From Spirodela intermedia (taxonomy: Eukaryota > Streptophyta > Magnoliopsida > Alismatales > Araceae), in the NCBI GenBank assembly GCA_902729315.2, contig LR746268.1, positions 6,679,501 through 6,743,500 on the forward strand: a DNA stretch of 64,000 bases. Reading direction: 5' to 3'. Below, in pieces: positions 36,158-48,520 of this stretch (position 1 is the stretch's first letter; every line of letters begins with the position of its first letter). Below the pieces are notes generated by a model. That model saw only the letters and a program-made list of their open reading frames with translations, searched no databases and was not told the origin of the DNA. The position numbers and the translations under genes were made by a program.

Positions 36158-37759
36158 AGTTCCCGCAAGATCTGGGAGAAGAAATCGCCGGCGGAGGAGC
36201 GCGTGAGCCTCCTGTTCTGAAGACCGGCGGCCATCTTATAACCGAAGGTGGCCGCGCCACTCGAAAGCCATCGACTACAGTGATAATAGCGAAGCAAAGT
36301 GACATGGCATCCCGAGGGACCCACAACGATGTTACGGAGAAAGAACCCAATGCCAGCCACAAAGAGGGGAGTAGAGTAAGAGGCCAGTTTTCATATCTTC
36401 ATGTGGCTCACGGGAATTTTATCCTCTCCTCCCCAATGACAGGACGGGTGAGACCATGGGGAGGGATGGATCCAGACGACTTCATTGCGGTCGATCTCTG
36501 CCTCATTTAATGGGAACAGTGCTGTGGTGAACGGCGGCCATAGCCGGGAAAGGCCCCGGAGAAGAGTTGACACAAGTAGCGAATAGTGAAGAGACTGACT
36601 GGGAGCCGCGTGGCAGATAATGAATTCTGGCCCCAGGCGAGGGAGAAACGAAGGCCGTGGAATTCCCACATTGGCAGCTACCTACTGCTCCTTGGAGAAG
36701 GCGTTGATTGCAGAGTCGGAGAGATGCTGGGCGGAGGGATCTTCCGGCGGCCTCGACAATTGCGTGCCACGGAACAACGTGATCAATTTCTCTCGGAGGA
36801 ATCTCATCTGTTGTTTTTCAGCCTCCTGATCTTCTGGACTGACTTCAATGCCGGTAGAACCGTTTTTGCTTCAAAATGGTGCCGCCATTTTTCTGGGTCA
36901 ACACGGTGTCAAAGAAATTCATCGTCTTTATTAATTTCAGCGGTGTTCCATTCTTCCGCGGGTATCAACTTCTGCAAAACGATCGTTGCGGGAGGCGGAT
37001 AGTCCCGGAATCAATACTAAAAATCTTACTCAAACGAGTCAATATCATGCGACACGATCTAATAACTCCTCTAATCATAATTACGTATAACATAAAATCG
37101 TGATTTCAAATAAAATATTAACAATAATAAAGAAATGAAAAACTAGCGTAGCCTTCCTCGTGCCTTCACCATAAAGGCGAGGGCAGTGATCACTTTTGGA
37201 AAAACTGGAAATTTTTTAACACATCTCAATGGACCCAGGTCACAAGATTTTATTTTTCTCTTCCAAGTTTATAAAATGTAAAACAATACTGTAAGACATA
37301 TCGGATGGGGCCAGACCCACGTCACAACATTTGATTTTTCTCTTCCAAGTTTGTAAAATGTAAGCTATAGTGTAAGACATCGAAATTCTGGAAATCAGGA
37401 GCCGGAAAGGATAGGATTGAATTTCCGATTTTGGTATATTTTTATCAGAAAATCGTTGTCCCTGCCGGACTGGCGATCACGCTGGCGTTTTGACTCGAGT
37501 TTTAAAAAAGGACTGACGAATGGGAGGAAGCCGGGAGACTTTGTCTGAGGACGCGATGTGAATTACTATATCCTCTCCGTCGCCTCACTGGTCTCGGGCT
37601 TTTTCACGGAGCGTGGGTTGGGTTGAAATCTGAGGTCGCGACAAGAAACTTCGAGAGTTCGATTTCTCTCATACCCTCCTTCCCGACCTCTTTCCTCCGC
37701 CTCCGGGTCCGTTTGTCGGAAGCAATTGCGCTGGGTGAAGGAGAGGGGGAGGGGGACAG
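36158..37759. promoter_or_regulatory. Divergent intergenic region between FRO and CHIP
   Basis: This 1.6-kb spacer separates two divergent genes. The part next to FRO (36158-36500) is GC-rich and probably 5' UTR/promoter. The middle is AT-rich and holds a 76/78-bp tandem duplication at 37229-37382. The part next to CHIP (37500-37759) is pyrimidine- and GA-rich leader sequence. No coding region was recognised. Confidence 0.55.
37229..37382 (+). repeat. Two-copy tandem repeat, 76 and 78 bp
   Basis: Copy 1 (37229-37304) and copy 2 (37305-37382) align end to end. Both have the core TTTTTCTCTTCCAAGTTT, then TAAAATGTAA, and both end in GTAAGACAT followed by CG or ATCGG. Copies differ at scattered positions and by short indels, so the duplication is not recent. 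I see no terminal repeats or target-site duplications. Confidence 0.8.
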
Positions 37760-40700
37760 ATGATGGCGCCGGTGCCGGCGAGCGTCGCAAAGCAGGCGGA
37801 GTTGCTCCGGCTTGACGGGAACACCTTCTTCAAGAAGGATCGCATCGGGGCAGCCATCGACGCTTACACGGAGGTAGTACTCGCGAGCCTGCGCCTCTAG
37901 GGGAAGGGAAGAAGAGGGGAAAATATTTCTTTGTCGTCGGCCCTTTTAAGAAGGAAATTCGCTTACGGTTTTTATCTTGATCTAGTTTACCCGATTGGAT
38001 GTGCTGTTATGCAAGTCTAATGGCATATCGGCCTCCTTTTTCTCTTTCTGTCCCTTGATTCTGATGCGCCTCCGAACCAAGCGGTCAATAATGCTTCTGT
38101 GTTCTACGATTCGACAAAATGTCATTGCTCATATATATTCAGTTGTTACTTTCGAAAAATTCCCGAGTCATCGATCTCTATTTTGTTAGTAAACGTTTAC
38201 GATTACTTTTGATATTTGGTTCATAGGCCATTACTCTGTGCCCAGATGTCGCGGTATACTGGACCAATAGGGCACTCTGTCACAGGAGGCGGAAGTACGT
38301 GCTATTTTCTCTCTTTTGCTATTTCGAATTATTGCTTCCTTGATTTTTCATACCGTCTCTTTTCTTGTCGCCTTAACTAGTGATTGGACCAGAGTCGAAG
38401 AGGATTGTAGGAAAGCTCTTGAACTTGATAATAGTTCGGTGAAGGTAATATCACCTCTTGTCATTGCTTCTCTTGTTCTTGCTTCTTGTTTAACATATCG
38501 TCCTCACCTTCGTTGGTTGTCATTTATACATTTGGTTGCTGCATATGTCTTCTCTTTATGCTAACGGTTTACACGTAAATGATGCTAGCTTCTTTGGGTT
38601 ATATCGAACATATTGTGATTAGTTCTTTTCTTATAGTTTTCCTCGTTGTTTTGTATATGGATTCCTTTACTCAGACAGCATTTATCTTGAATCTAGTGCT
38701 GGAAATTTTCCCTACCCTGTGTGTCCTCTGGGGCTGGAGAGCTTGATCTTGTTCAAGGACCTTTGCCTATCAAACACTCCGACTGTTCATGTGTACTCTG
38801 TATCTTGGTGGTGTGATTGGTCGCAAAAACATTAAATCCTTTACATTTCCTAAATTTTAATCGGTACATAATTTGTTGAAGACGAGGAATTTCGATCAAA
38901 AATTACTGAGTTATAGGCCGGCTCTTAGGATGGATAGAAGGAAGTCATCCTTATATATGTCTTCGATTTTCTGATTAGAAACACTCATTTGGGTTGACTT
39001 TTTCTGGAGTTTAATAAATCTTCATGATTATGTTGAGTGAAATCAGGTGATGTAGTTCTATGAATTATAGGGATGCCTTCTTTTAGGTATGAAATCATAG
39101 CTATGACCGCTTTGATTCTGCTTTACTGTAGCATTATTAATCAAAATGCAGATGAAGATTCCACTTGGAGGATACCTGGAGGACGTAGTTGGGTGTGATA
39201 TTGTGTAAGCAGTGTAATATCACAGTCAATGTGTGGAAACATTTCTGATGATGATCAGCGAAAATGATTAACAGCTGAAGAAGAGGTGGCTTGTACCATA
39301 AATCTGGGTGACATTTGGTACTGTAGGAGGGGTCAATGGTTCGGAAGTTCGAAGCTTTACCCCAGAGATTGGAGTGTAAACCTGTGAGTGAGTCAAACCC
39401 AGAAGGATTAAACGAAAAACTCTTACGTACTGAGTTAACCATCCGTTAAAGTAAGGAGCATCTTGTTGGTGAAAAAATGTTTATTTGTCCAAGTCCCCTT
39501 TTTGAACTTACGCAGAAATCCAACTTAACGATCAATACAAGAATGGAGTAAAATGGGTTCAGAGCAAATATCGTATTTGTACTGTTCTAAGAATTTTCCT
39601 TCACTATAATGTGTAGCGCCATCTTCCTTGTGGACCACGAATGAAGGGCTTGCGAATGGTGGACTGAGGCATCAAGAAAGAGAAAAGGAATTACTTAAAT
39701 ATCAGGTTAAAATTCTTGGGAAAAGTGTCTACAATGAGATCCAGGCCTAGCTGATTTGAAATCCTAAAGAAATAGATTTGGACCTCTTAAGGGAAGTTGA
39801 CTTTTAAAGGAAGGGTTGACCAACTAAAAAACATAATTCCAGATACAGTAGCAAATTAATCCTTGAAATAAAAAGGAAACCTCGGAAAGAAATAAGATGG
39901 ATCAACATTTCAAAGCTTCAAGTGACGCCCTTGATTGCTCCAGGTGTTAGGTAAAAAATGTGCAGCAAACTCCATTTACAACTATTCAGTTATTTTATTT
40001 TTCCCACATTGTGCAGAAGAATCCTAAACATGAGTCTAATGCTTCTAGCAACCAATATGCCATTTGGGTCCAGAGATGTCTCCTACTGCTGGCCTGCATT
40101 TTCCATAGTTATTTCATCAAATTTGATATTCATGCCAGTGGAAGATTTCGATGGTAAATGCAAAGGGCCTTTTTCAAGATGGATGTACTAATGATTGAAA
40201 TTTCCTGAGAATTCTAGCCTCATCTCTCTTTTTAAAATCCCAACCGTCACGAAAAGTGATGTTATTACTCTGCATGCCATGATCTTTCAGTTGTCAGATT
40301 AATGTTTTTTTCTGCAGTATGCCTAGATGATTTCTTCACTGCCTCTCAACTGTCCAGATAGTATATGCGAGCCTTTAAGGGTAATGAATATACCAACGGA
40401 AACATCATCTTTGTTCATGGCAGGCCCACTACATGTTAGGACTCTCATTACTGGAAAGGAGAGACTATACCAACGGAATCAAGGAACTGGAGAAGGTTAG
40501 GACCTGTTTCTAGCTCATTTCCTTTTTAGCAATGCTGGATGTCTAAGTTCATACCTACTCATATCAACCTCTTATACTCCATTGCTCTATGACTTTCCCT
40601 GACTGTACGTGTGCAAGATTTCCCTCCTAATGGTTGTAACATTTTTTATCATTTCTTTCTTGAACTAAGTTACAAATCAGTGGATAGAATTTCTCGGTTG

Positions 40701-43700
40701 GAGTTTTGGCTGGCAATAGGATATCCGCAATCAGTGGCAGTGTATTCAATGAAACCTGTGAGTATTGTTCGTGGACATCGAATTAAGTTTCACAAAAGCC
40801 TTTTTAATTAGTTATTACCCGAGAAAAGGATGCTGATGATTAAAAAATTCAGAAACCTCCCCCTGTATGAGGACAAAGATTACTTTTCTTTCAAGGCCGA
40901 TAGTCTGTTTACCGGTCTGTAGAATCAGTTTGGTATCATTTTCTGTATTCCTATGGTTAGTGGTCGTTATAATTTGTTTTTCGTTGACTCAATTTAGTAT
41001 TCGTAATCAACTTTTTGCTAACAAAAAACTGTTCAGAGTATGATTGATCATTGCATCGGGGTAATTGACTTCTTTTAGTGATGAAAAGAAAAGATCCTTG
41101 AGCTGGCAGTTGTACCGCTACAGCTTTGATCATAATTCCTTAAATAGTATTGATAGGATTTTTTTAGATAAGATGTTGGGGGACACTTTTTTTTTCAAAT
41201 GCCAAGTTGATATTCAGCAGATGTTGTCTGCAAATTAGCATATGAAAACTACCGGGCTAAACTTACTGATGACTTCTGTTTGGAGGTGGATGACTATTGA
41301 AGGTAAAATTGAGGTCCATAAGTGGTCACAATTGTTGTCAAAACTCTAGAGATTCACAGATGATTCTGTCTTTCCCTGGTAAATTAGAAAGGAATTGGTG
41401 ATTATCAACCTGATTTTTGTCATCTTAAGTTGCTTCTTGATTTTTTTATGTTAGAATTACAAACAAGAGGGATCACATCATAATGCTGACATAGAGTTCA
41501 CTGAATCGTTATTTAATGACCCTCGTTCAGTCTCAGAATCATTCGCAGTTCACCATTCAAAAGACCCAGTTGCCTTCTAAAGAGGATCAGTGAATGGAAG
41601 ATTATAAGGCAGAAAGTAGATACATCTCGCAAAAATGGCTGCAGCTCAAAGAAGTTGGAATTGTTATAGAATGCCAAGGATTCAGTTTAAGCTTTACCTT
41701 TGCAGGAACTGTGAAATTTCTTTGAAGGGAAAGTGGGCAGGAGGCAATGAGATGAGATACAGGGGAGACGACCGAAAGAACTCTCATTTGTTGGGGATTT
41801 TGGATGTGCTAGTTCCTGTAATCACGACTATCTTAAGTATGCATACTGTTTCACCAACTGTAAAACTTAAAGTGCTGTCTAAAGTATTTCCACCCAGTTG
41901 TACAATTTTGAACTGAATGACATATATGTATATAGATATATCGAATTTTGCTACATTATGTAGTTCGATGGCTGATTTTTGACGTATTTGGAAGTGTGGT
42001 TTATTGACCTGGGCCAACCAGTGTCGTCTTGAGTTCATTCATGCCTACTTGTACACGCTAACTGAAATTTTCGATTCTTTGATGGTTCTCGTGATTATTT
42101 GGTCGACAGAAAGATGAAGGGTTTGATTGACTCAGACCACTTCAGTCCGAACTTAAGACAGTCAATGTGATAGTCCAAAGGATAGCTTCAGTCTAGTTGA
42201 TTCTCTATGGCCTAAATTTCTCACACTGTCAATCTAGATGAGGTTAACTTAACAATATTTGAGCTTTCAAAATAGACTTGATTATGAACAAGAAGAATTT
42301 AGGGACTGAGGAATGATACAAAGGTTATAAGGAAGACGATATTTAAGTTATCCATGCAGAAGCGGCGTTTGTTGAAAGAATATGATGCAGCGGTTCTACC
42401 TAACAGCACCGGTTGAAGAGAACAAGAAAGAGATTGCTACAACATAAACGCAAAGCCCGGCTCTACCAAGACGACGTTATTTTGTTCTATTGCCATGAGT
42501 TATATAAGTGGGGACTGTAAATGCAAAGCCAGGGCCACAGTGAGCGGCAGGGAGTACAAACTTTGCTTGATTTGTGGGCAGGGCATGGGGTTCTTCTCCC
42601 ACGGGTTTCCCCCAAGTTTGAGGTCTTACGTGTAAATCTTCTTGCGTTAGTTCTTGATTTTATTTTACTGTTTGTTATTGATTGCAATTGTTCTTATCCC
42701 GGTCAAGAGATAAGGGTTCCGTCAATTTTTATTTCTGCCAGTTATAGAATCAAGAGGGGCTTTGCAGCAGAATAACCGAGAAGAAAAGCTTATGGATCGT
42801 TCAGCCCGGTGATACTTCATGCATGCATTATACGGGGGTGCTCACAGGGCATAGGTGGAGGGGTTTTAGAGGCTTGGTACTGTTCGGAGGGTTCCCATTT
42901 GACATGGGATCGTTAGCAGGAGGTATACCTCATATCTCCTTGGATCTCTTCTTTAATCTCAGAAAGGAATAGAAGAGGTGCAACAGCCATTGATCGTGAA
43001 AGCTATTGGAAGGATCGACAGAAAGAGTGGTGAAACTTGCCCCACAGGGAGCACTAAGAAAATGAAGAAAAAAAAAGAAGCAATTTTTTGAACGTGGTAG
43101 AAATCATCAATGGAATAAAAAAGGGTGCAGGGAATATGGTCAAAAGTCGTCTGGTCTAACAAGCTGGTAGAGTTTGACTTTATTCTCGCCTGGTTTAGTT
43201 ATGGTTCAATGTTGTCTCTACGTGCCCTTCAAAGAGCATTACATGTGGTGGCAGATGTTCTCCGGTGAACAGTGAAGCTCTGAACTGGGGTCCATTCCGG
43301 ATCCCACCTTTGCATCAGGTCAACGGAATCTCGATCTTTTTTAATGTCGTATTCCCTTTTGGTTGGAGATGGGATATCACCTTGGTCTGCTTTTTACCAA
43401 TTTATTTTTGAATATGCAGCCTTTTTTCCCACATTACCATGCTCTAATGGCAGCTGGAAATTTCTTCCATAGGCATTGGATCTTGGAAGGGGGGCAAACC
43501 CTGTGAGTTACATGGTGGAGGAGATTTGGCAGGTTCTTGCCAAGGCCAAGTACACGGAATGGGAAAACCTATCCAGTGAACGAAGTTGGAGACTTCAGAG
43601 CCTCAAGTATGTTTGTGTGTAGAGTTTTCTTCCCCTTTTTTTTAATAAAGAAATTGCATGTTTTTTGGGTAATCGAGCTGAGCAACAAGGTGGCTGCTCA

Positions 43701-44300
43701 AACGCCTCAACCGGGTTCTCTGTCGCCTCACGTTTCTCTTGGAAATTATGTATCAGGGAAGAATGTGAGAAGGCTCTGACAGAACGTTATTTGCTCGATA
43801 TTGGAGTTAATGGTGAGGGAAAAGAGGAGGCAGCTTCCCACTCAGAGCAGCTGCAATACCTGGCAGAGGTGTTTGAGTGTGCTTCGTCTTCTGATAATCG
43901 AAGAGAGGTGAGACCAAGTTTTCTTCCCGGAAGCTTCTACCTTCCAGCCAATGCTGATCTCTGCAGCTGCTGGTATTCCAGGTGCCCGACTACCTATGCT
44001 GTAAGATTACCCTGGACATATTTCGCGATCCTGTTATCACTCCTTGCGGTATCACATACGAGAGGGGGGTGCTTTTAGATCATCTCCAGAAGGTATGGCG
44101 TCTTTGTCTCCCCACCACCACCACCTCTTTCTCTCTCTCTCTCTCTGTCTGTCTGAATGGGTGTGAACGAACAGGTGGGGAGATTTGATCCCATCACGAG
44201 GGTACACCTCGAGCCTCAGCAGCTGGTGCCAAATCTGGCAATTAAGGAAGCCGTTCAGTCGTTCCTCAAGGAGCACGGATGGGCTTACAGATTTGGTTGA
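37760..44300 (+). CDS. CHIP: E3 ubiquitin ligase CHIP (TPR + U-box co-chaperone)
   Basis: Eight exons, 37760-37873, 38227-38294, 38381-38444, 40424-40495, 43473-43606, 43757-43907, 43982-44092 and 44175-44300, join in phase to 279 aa, nearly the same length as Arabidopsis CHIP. Three N-terminal TPRs (about residues 8-110: AELLRLDGNTFFKKDRIGAA, VYWTNRALCHRRR, AHYMLGLSLLERRDY) would clamp the EEVD tail of Hsp70/Hsp90. A charged helical hairpin follows. The C-terminal U-box (about 202-274: VPDYLCCKITLDIFRDPVIT, PCGITYERG, FDPITR, LVPNLAIKEAVQSF) recruits the E2. Family knowledge: CHIP ubiquitinates misfolded chaperone clients in the cytosol, including chloroplast precursors. ATGATG offers two in-frame starts; the first is used here. 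Introns are large, the fourth 2,977 bp. The last intron carries a CCA and CT-rich tract. Confidence 0.97.
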
Positions 44301-44871
44301 GAATCAGCGGTGTGGACGATGTCCCCGTGTAATAACGAAGTGCTGATTTGGTCGTGCAAGAATCGCCTGATATAGATATTTTTTTCTATTTATAAGGTGG
44401 TGCAATGGAGTTTGTTGTGCCTGATACGTGTTATGTCTCGCCCTCCTCTCGGAGAAGATGTTTCCTGCCTGTTTCTATGTACAGATTAGCGAGTATTTAT
44501 GCCTAATTGTACAGTTTATGAACCTTTTTGAGAGAGAGATAGAGATTGTGTGTGTGTGAGTGAGAGAGTCTACGGAACCCATATGAGATTTGATTCCATG
44601 TTGCGTGCAAATAGACGGGTCTAGCTGGATGTTCAGTCACTGAGGGCTCCGAGAACGAGGAAAGGCGGAGACAGAATCGTCTGGGGGAATTTGTCGAAGG
44701 AAGATGAAGAAACAAGAACACTACTAAGAGAGCCAGAGAACAAAAATATTCAAACCCGCCGGTGGCATATAATGGTAACCTCGGCCCCTCGACCTCCGGT
44801 AGTTTCTTCCACCAAGGAATGCGGAGACGGCCGCAGCTTGCGACGGCAGAGAAGGGAGCCGTTGGCGCCGG
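44301..44871. other. Convergent 3' spacer between CHIP and methyltransferase-like gene
   Basis: The 3' UTRs of the two convergent genes meet here. A short GA/GT-rich run lies at about 44531-44567. No coding sequence is supported. Confidence 0.5.
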
Positions 44872-46185
44872 TTACGTCATGGGCTTCTCCAGAAGCGCGG
44901 AGAAGTACCACTCGTTCAACTCGGCGCCCCGATCGACCTTGCGGCCGGTGTTCCACCGGAGCTTCTTGAACCCGATGCGGTCGAACATGGGGACATAGGT
45001 GGCGTTGAGCTGAGACCCGATGCAGAAGAAGTGGTCAAGCCAGAAGAGGCCCCCCGGGCGGAGCACCCGGTAGATGTCGAAGAGGGCGAACTCGAGCATG
45101 GTGTCGGGAATCCAGTTGCTGATTACGTGCATTGAGTGGATGATGTCGAGAGTGTTGTCGAAGAAGGGCAGCCGCTGGGAGATGCTGATGTGAAGCGGGA
45201 TCAATCCCCTGGAGGCGATGAAACTGTTGAACGGCCCGTCGAAGTTCATCGTGGTAGTGACGATGGTGATGTTGCGCTCCCTCATGCGAGCCGCGAACGT
45301 CCCGCTGCCGCCGCCGAGGTCGAGCCCGATCCGCACCGTCCCCTGCGGCTTCGTGGCCAGCACCTGGTCGATGCTGTAGCCCAGATTTGCGATCTCGAAC
45401 ATCCACCTGTCCTTCTCGCGGCCCCCGAGGTCGAAGCAGTCCTTGCAGTCGAAAAAACCCGGCATCTTATTGCGGTTTACCAGACATCCGTAGTTCTTGC
45501 AGGTGTAAGGCTCCCAGATGATGCTGCTGTCGGGGGGGATGCTCCATAAGGAATCGGGCAGTGGGCTGGGCTCGATGTAGCCCTTTGGTGTCTTGGGTTT
45601 GCACCGCCGGCGAGGGAGCGGCTCGCAGCCTTGCAGCATCAGTCGCTGCGCGAATACGTCATCGACTGGGCACTGGCCACCCACCTCGTAGGTCATGTAC
45701 TGCTCCAGGTCCCTCTGGTGGCGCCGGCAAGCGGAGCCCAGCACGGGGAAGAGTTCCTCCGAGCCGACATTGCCGCTGCGGCCCAGAGGGAGCTTGTGGG
45801 CCTCTACTACCAGCTTGAGCTCACCGGAGAGACTGGTGCTCAAGTCGTCCGCCACCTCGACCGGTTGCCGGGGTTTGCGGAATTCAGTGGTCAGCTCCTC
45901 CATCAGGTAATTGGAGGTTTGGAGGCGAATGTTGAGCTCGTCGATCTGCTGCCGTGCGGCGGCGAGCTTGTCGTGTGTGGAGTTGAGCTCGCGGAGGAGG
46001 GCGTCCGTGTCCCAGAGGGGGAAGCGGGGGGCGTAGTCCGTCCACTTGACGCTTGAGGAAGGCGAGGAGAAGAAGTAGGCGGTGGTAACGTTGGTGGTGA
46101 CCAAAAGTAATAGGATCTTCAGCATGGCCCGGACTCGACTCTGTTTCTGCCCCGGCTTCCGTTGGTAGTCGTCCATGCTCCCCAT
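44872..46185 (-). CDS. Type II membrane SAM-dependent methyltransferase-like protein (At1g29790-like)
   Basis: A single intronless exon of 437 aa. A short basic N-terminus (RKPGQKQSRVR) precedes one membrane helix at about 20-38 (AMLKILLLLVTTNVTTAYFF), giving a type II signal anchor. A coiled-coil-like stem follows at about 60-105. The C-terminal half is a Rossmann-type methyltransferase domain: motif I IGLDLGGGSGTFAARM (about residues 286-301), a cysteine-rich insert before it (CKNYGCL, FFDCKDCFD), then FDNTLDIIHSMHVISNW and VLRPGGLFWLDHFF. Family knowledge: these plant DUF248-related and At1g29790-like proteins sit in the Golgi or endomembranes and may modify wall polysaccharides, but substrates are mostly unproven. 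The start ATG lies about 55 bp below a TATATAG box, and an in-frame ATG three codons on is a second option. Very GC-rich exon. Convergent with CHIP. Confidence 0.88.
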   Translation of the reverse strand: MGSMDDYQRKPGQKQSRVRAMLKILLLLVTTNVTTAYFFSSPSSSVKWTDYAPRFPLWDTDALLRELNSTHDKLAAARQQIDELNIRLQTSNYLMEELTTEFRKPRQPVEVADDLSTSLSGELKLVVEAHKLPLGRSGNVGSEELFPVLGSACRRHQRDLEQYMTYEVGGQCPVDDVFAQRLMLQGCEPLPRRRCKPKTPKGYIEPSPLPDSLWSIPPDSSIIWEPYTCKNYGCLVNRNKMPGFFDCKDCFDLGGREKDRWMFEIANLGYSIDQVLATKPQGTVRIGLDLGGGSGTFAARMRERNITIVTTTMNFDGPFNSFIASRGLIPLHISISQRLPFFDNTLDIIHSMHVISNWIPDTMLEFALFDIYRVLRPGGLFWLDHFFCIGSQLNATYVPMFDRIGFKKLRWNTGRKVDRGAELNEWYFSALLEKPMT

Positions 46186-46237
46186 CTCCTTCTCTGCCCT
46201 CTTCTTCAGCTCCTGTGATATCTTCTTCCTCGTACTC

Positions 46238-46246
46238 TATATAAGC

Positions 46247-46303
<57 letters not shown>
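46238..46303 (-). promoter_or_regulatory. TATA box and (GA)n tract of methyltransferase-like promoter
   Basis: On the minus strand TTATATAG lies about 55 bp upstream of the start codon, so the 5' UTR is very short. Directly upstream of it is a 53-bp GA/CT run (46251-46303). GA tracts of this kind are bound by plant BPC/GAGA factors; binding here is inferred. Confidence 0.6.
46251..46303 (+). repeat. (GA)n microsatellite, 53 bp
   Basis: An uninterrupted GA run just upstream of the TATA box of the methyltransferase-like gene. Confidence 0.9.
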
Positions 46304-46306
<3 letters not shown>

Positions 46307-47740
46307 TCTAATAGTGGTGGAGGAGCGATCTGGGGAAAGGGGAGGAACTCATTTAATAGCGGTGATGGTTTACACCTCGCCCCGCTGCCCTACAAACACG
46401 GCCGAACTTCGCAATAAAAGGCGGGATTTTTAATTCACGATGCTCCAAAGGTCGACCGCTTCGCTAGCGGCCGTTGACGGATAGGTGCAAGGATGCGATT
46501 CCTGTCTCTCTCTAGCCGCCCGTTCGCTCGTCATATTAGGCGAGTTGAGCCCGTGTCAGATTAGACAACGACGGTCTACTTCCCCGATGTCTCGCTGGGG
46601 ATGGGTCCAAAGATGCGACCCCCCCCCCCCGGCGGGCAGAAGTGGCGATCCCTTCCGGGCCACCGGGTCGATTCGTTTGGTCTCCTCTCCTCCCGTCAAC
46701 GATCCCCTAAAATCGGAGGCTCTCTAGCTCGGCAATGCCGCAGGCTGCGCCGGACACAGAACAGCGACGAACTGAGAGGAGCACGTTACAGTCCCGGGGA
46801 GAGTGGGTTACTCTTGGTAGATTCCTCCAACTATGAATCAGTTCTTAAAGGGAGACTTTAATGTGAGCATCTCCCCCGAGTAACCAACCCTAGGCAAGGT
46901 CAACGCATTGAAATCCAGCCATGGGGACCATCACTTGGGCCACGTGCTGCCTGTTCAGCGATCGGCCTAACATACGGACAAACTTCCATTTTAGAAACAA
47001 CACTATCGCACATTAGTCAACAAGGAACTCATGGTACCCTATATCTAGACCACAATCAACTCTTATCGGTGCTCTCTCTCTCTCTCTCTTACAAATATAT
47101 TTTTCCTCTTCATCATTCTCTGATGGGGGCATATGGGTTAAGCTCACGAGGGTTCGACACAAAAGCTATTTCTTGAGCATTTTTCTAGCATAGAAAGGGT
47201 TCAGGTGGATGATTCTCGGGTTGAGGATGGGCTCGTTGACATCTATCAGTAAAAAATATGAAAGTATCTCCTGAGGGTCAATGCTGAAGATGCATGAATG
47301 TCTGGGTTTTAAAACATTTGGATCCTTCATCTTCCTCCTCGATCATCCATGGCGTAGCCAAGCTTCCTTCCACCTTGAAAATCCTACGCCGTTGATAGGA
47401 GCACGAGCCTCTGTGGGGGTCGTGTCGAAGAGGAAGATACCGAGTGTCATGGGATGAGGGGGAAACTAGTCAACGGGTTTGGTGAATGACACGCCATGAG
47501 ATTATCATCTCCCGCATTGAACCCATTTGACTCTCTCTCTCTCTCTCCCTCTCGCCCTGAACTGCCTACATCAAGTCGTCCAATTGTCTGTGGTTCTTCT
47601 GTCGTAAATCGCTGTCAAGAGACGAAAACATTAACCTAGATGGCTGTTGAGTCTAGGTTGGGTTCGCTACGATAGGGTGCGGTTCGAAAGTCTCACAGCT
47701 TCTCTGGTGGATGATCCACTGCCACATGCAATCCACCCCA

Positions 47741-47742
<2 letters not shown>

Positions 47743-47774
<32 letters not shown>
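47743..47774 (+). repeat. (CT)n microsatellite
   Basis: Sixteen CT units in a gene-poor spacer, apparently uninterrupted. Confidence 0.9.
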
Positions 47775-47777
<3 letters not shown>

Positions 47778-48463
47778 ACTTCGTGCTTTGTAAAAGATGT
47801 TCAGAACAATTTTTGAACTTGTTTTTGTCTCGACACACTCCCCAACCTATTCCCTGCCATCAAACATTAGTTGAGATTCAAGGTGTGGGCACATTTAAGG
47901 GCACGTAAAGTTGACTTTTGCTGGGAAACAATCAATGGTTGAGAAATATCGACAGAGCAGGCTCTTAATCTGAGTGAGATAGACTAAAAATATCTGTCCT
48001 TGGGACGAGAAAAAACCCGGCCCTTTTGAATCACTGATTTTCGTCTATGGTGAAATGGCGTTCCTTTCCTCAGCTGTTAGAGGGTTACATCCGTCTTGGA
48101 CTTCTACTTCTATCACAGTTGGGAGCCCCAGCAGCTGACGAAGGTCGACCACCTTTTCACCTCCACATACGCGAGCAAAGATTAAAGCCATGGAAAAAAA
48201 AATGTAGCCGTAAAGATCATCGGGAGTCGTTCCTCTCTCTTGCTCCTCACGGCTTTCAATGGATACTCAACCAGTTTTGCATCGTCTTCATCGACCGTGG
48301 TGTGCTGACTACTGACTCACTTCGATCAATTTCCTACCCAGGAATTAATGCATTCAATGCAATACAATGACCAACACGATCGACTTTCAAATCCCCTTCA
48401 TAATATAATCGCGTAAATTTCTGCCATAGGTTCATATAAAAGGTAAGATTCATATATATCTAC

Positions 48464-48468
<5 letters not shown>

Positions 48469-48515
<47 letters not shown>
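48469..48515 (+). repeat. (GA)n microsatellite
   Basis: About 47 bp of GA dinucleotides in the spacer downstream of the START-domain gene, following an AT-rich stretch. Confidence 0.9.

Positions 48516-48520
<5 letters not shown>

Noticed and set aside
39237-39290. Possible box C/D snoRNA-like pattern (TGATGATGA then CTGA) in CHIP intron 3
   Set aside because: The motif spacing is wrong, there are no terminal complementary stems, and such short motifs occur often by chance in AT-rich introns.
45035-45818. Antisense and alternate-frame ORFs within the methyltransferase-like gene
   Set aside because: They have shadow composition (arginine/histidine/glutamate-rich) and no domains; the 437-aa frame has the methyltransferase motifs.
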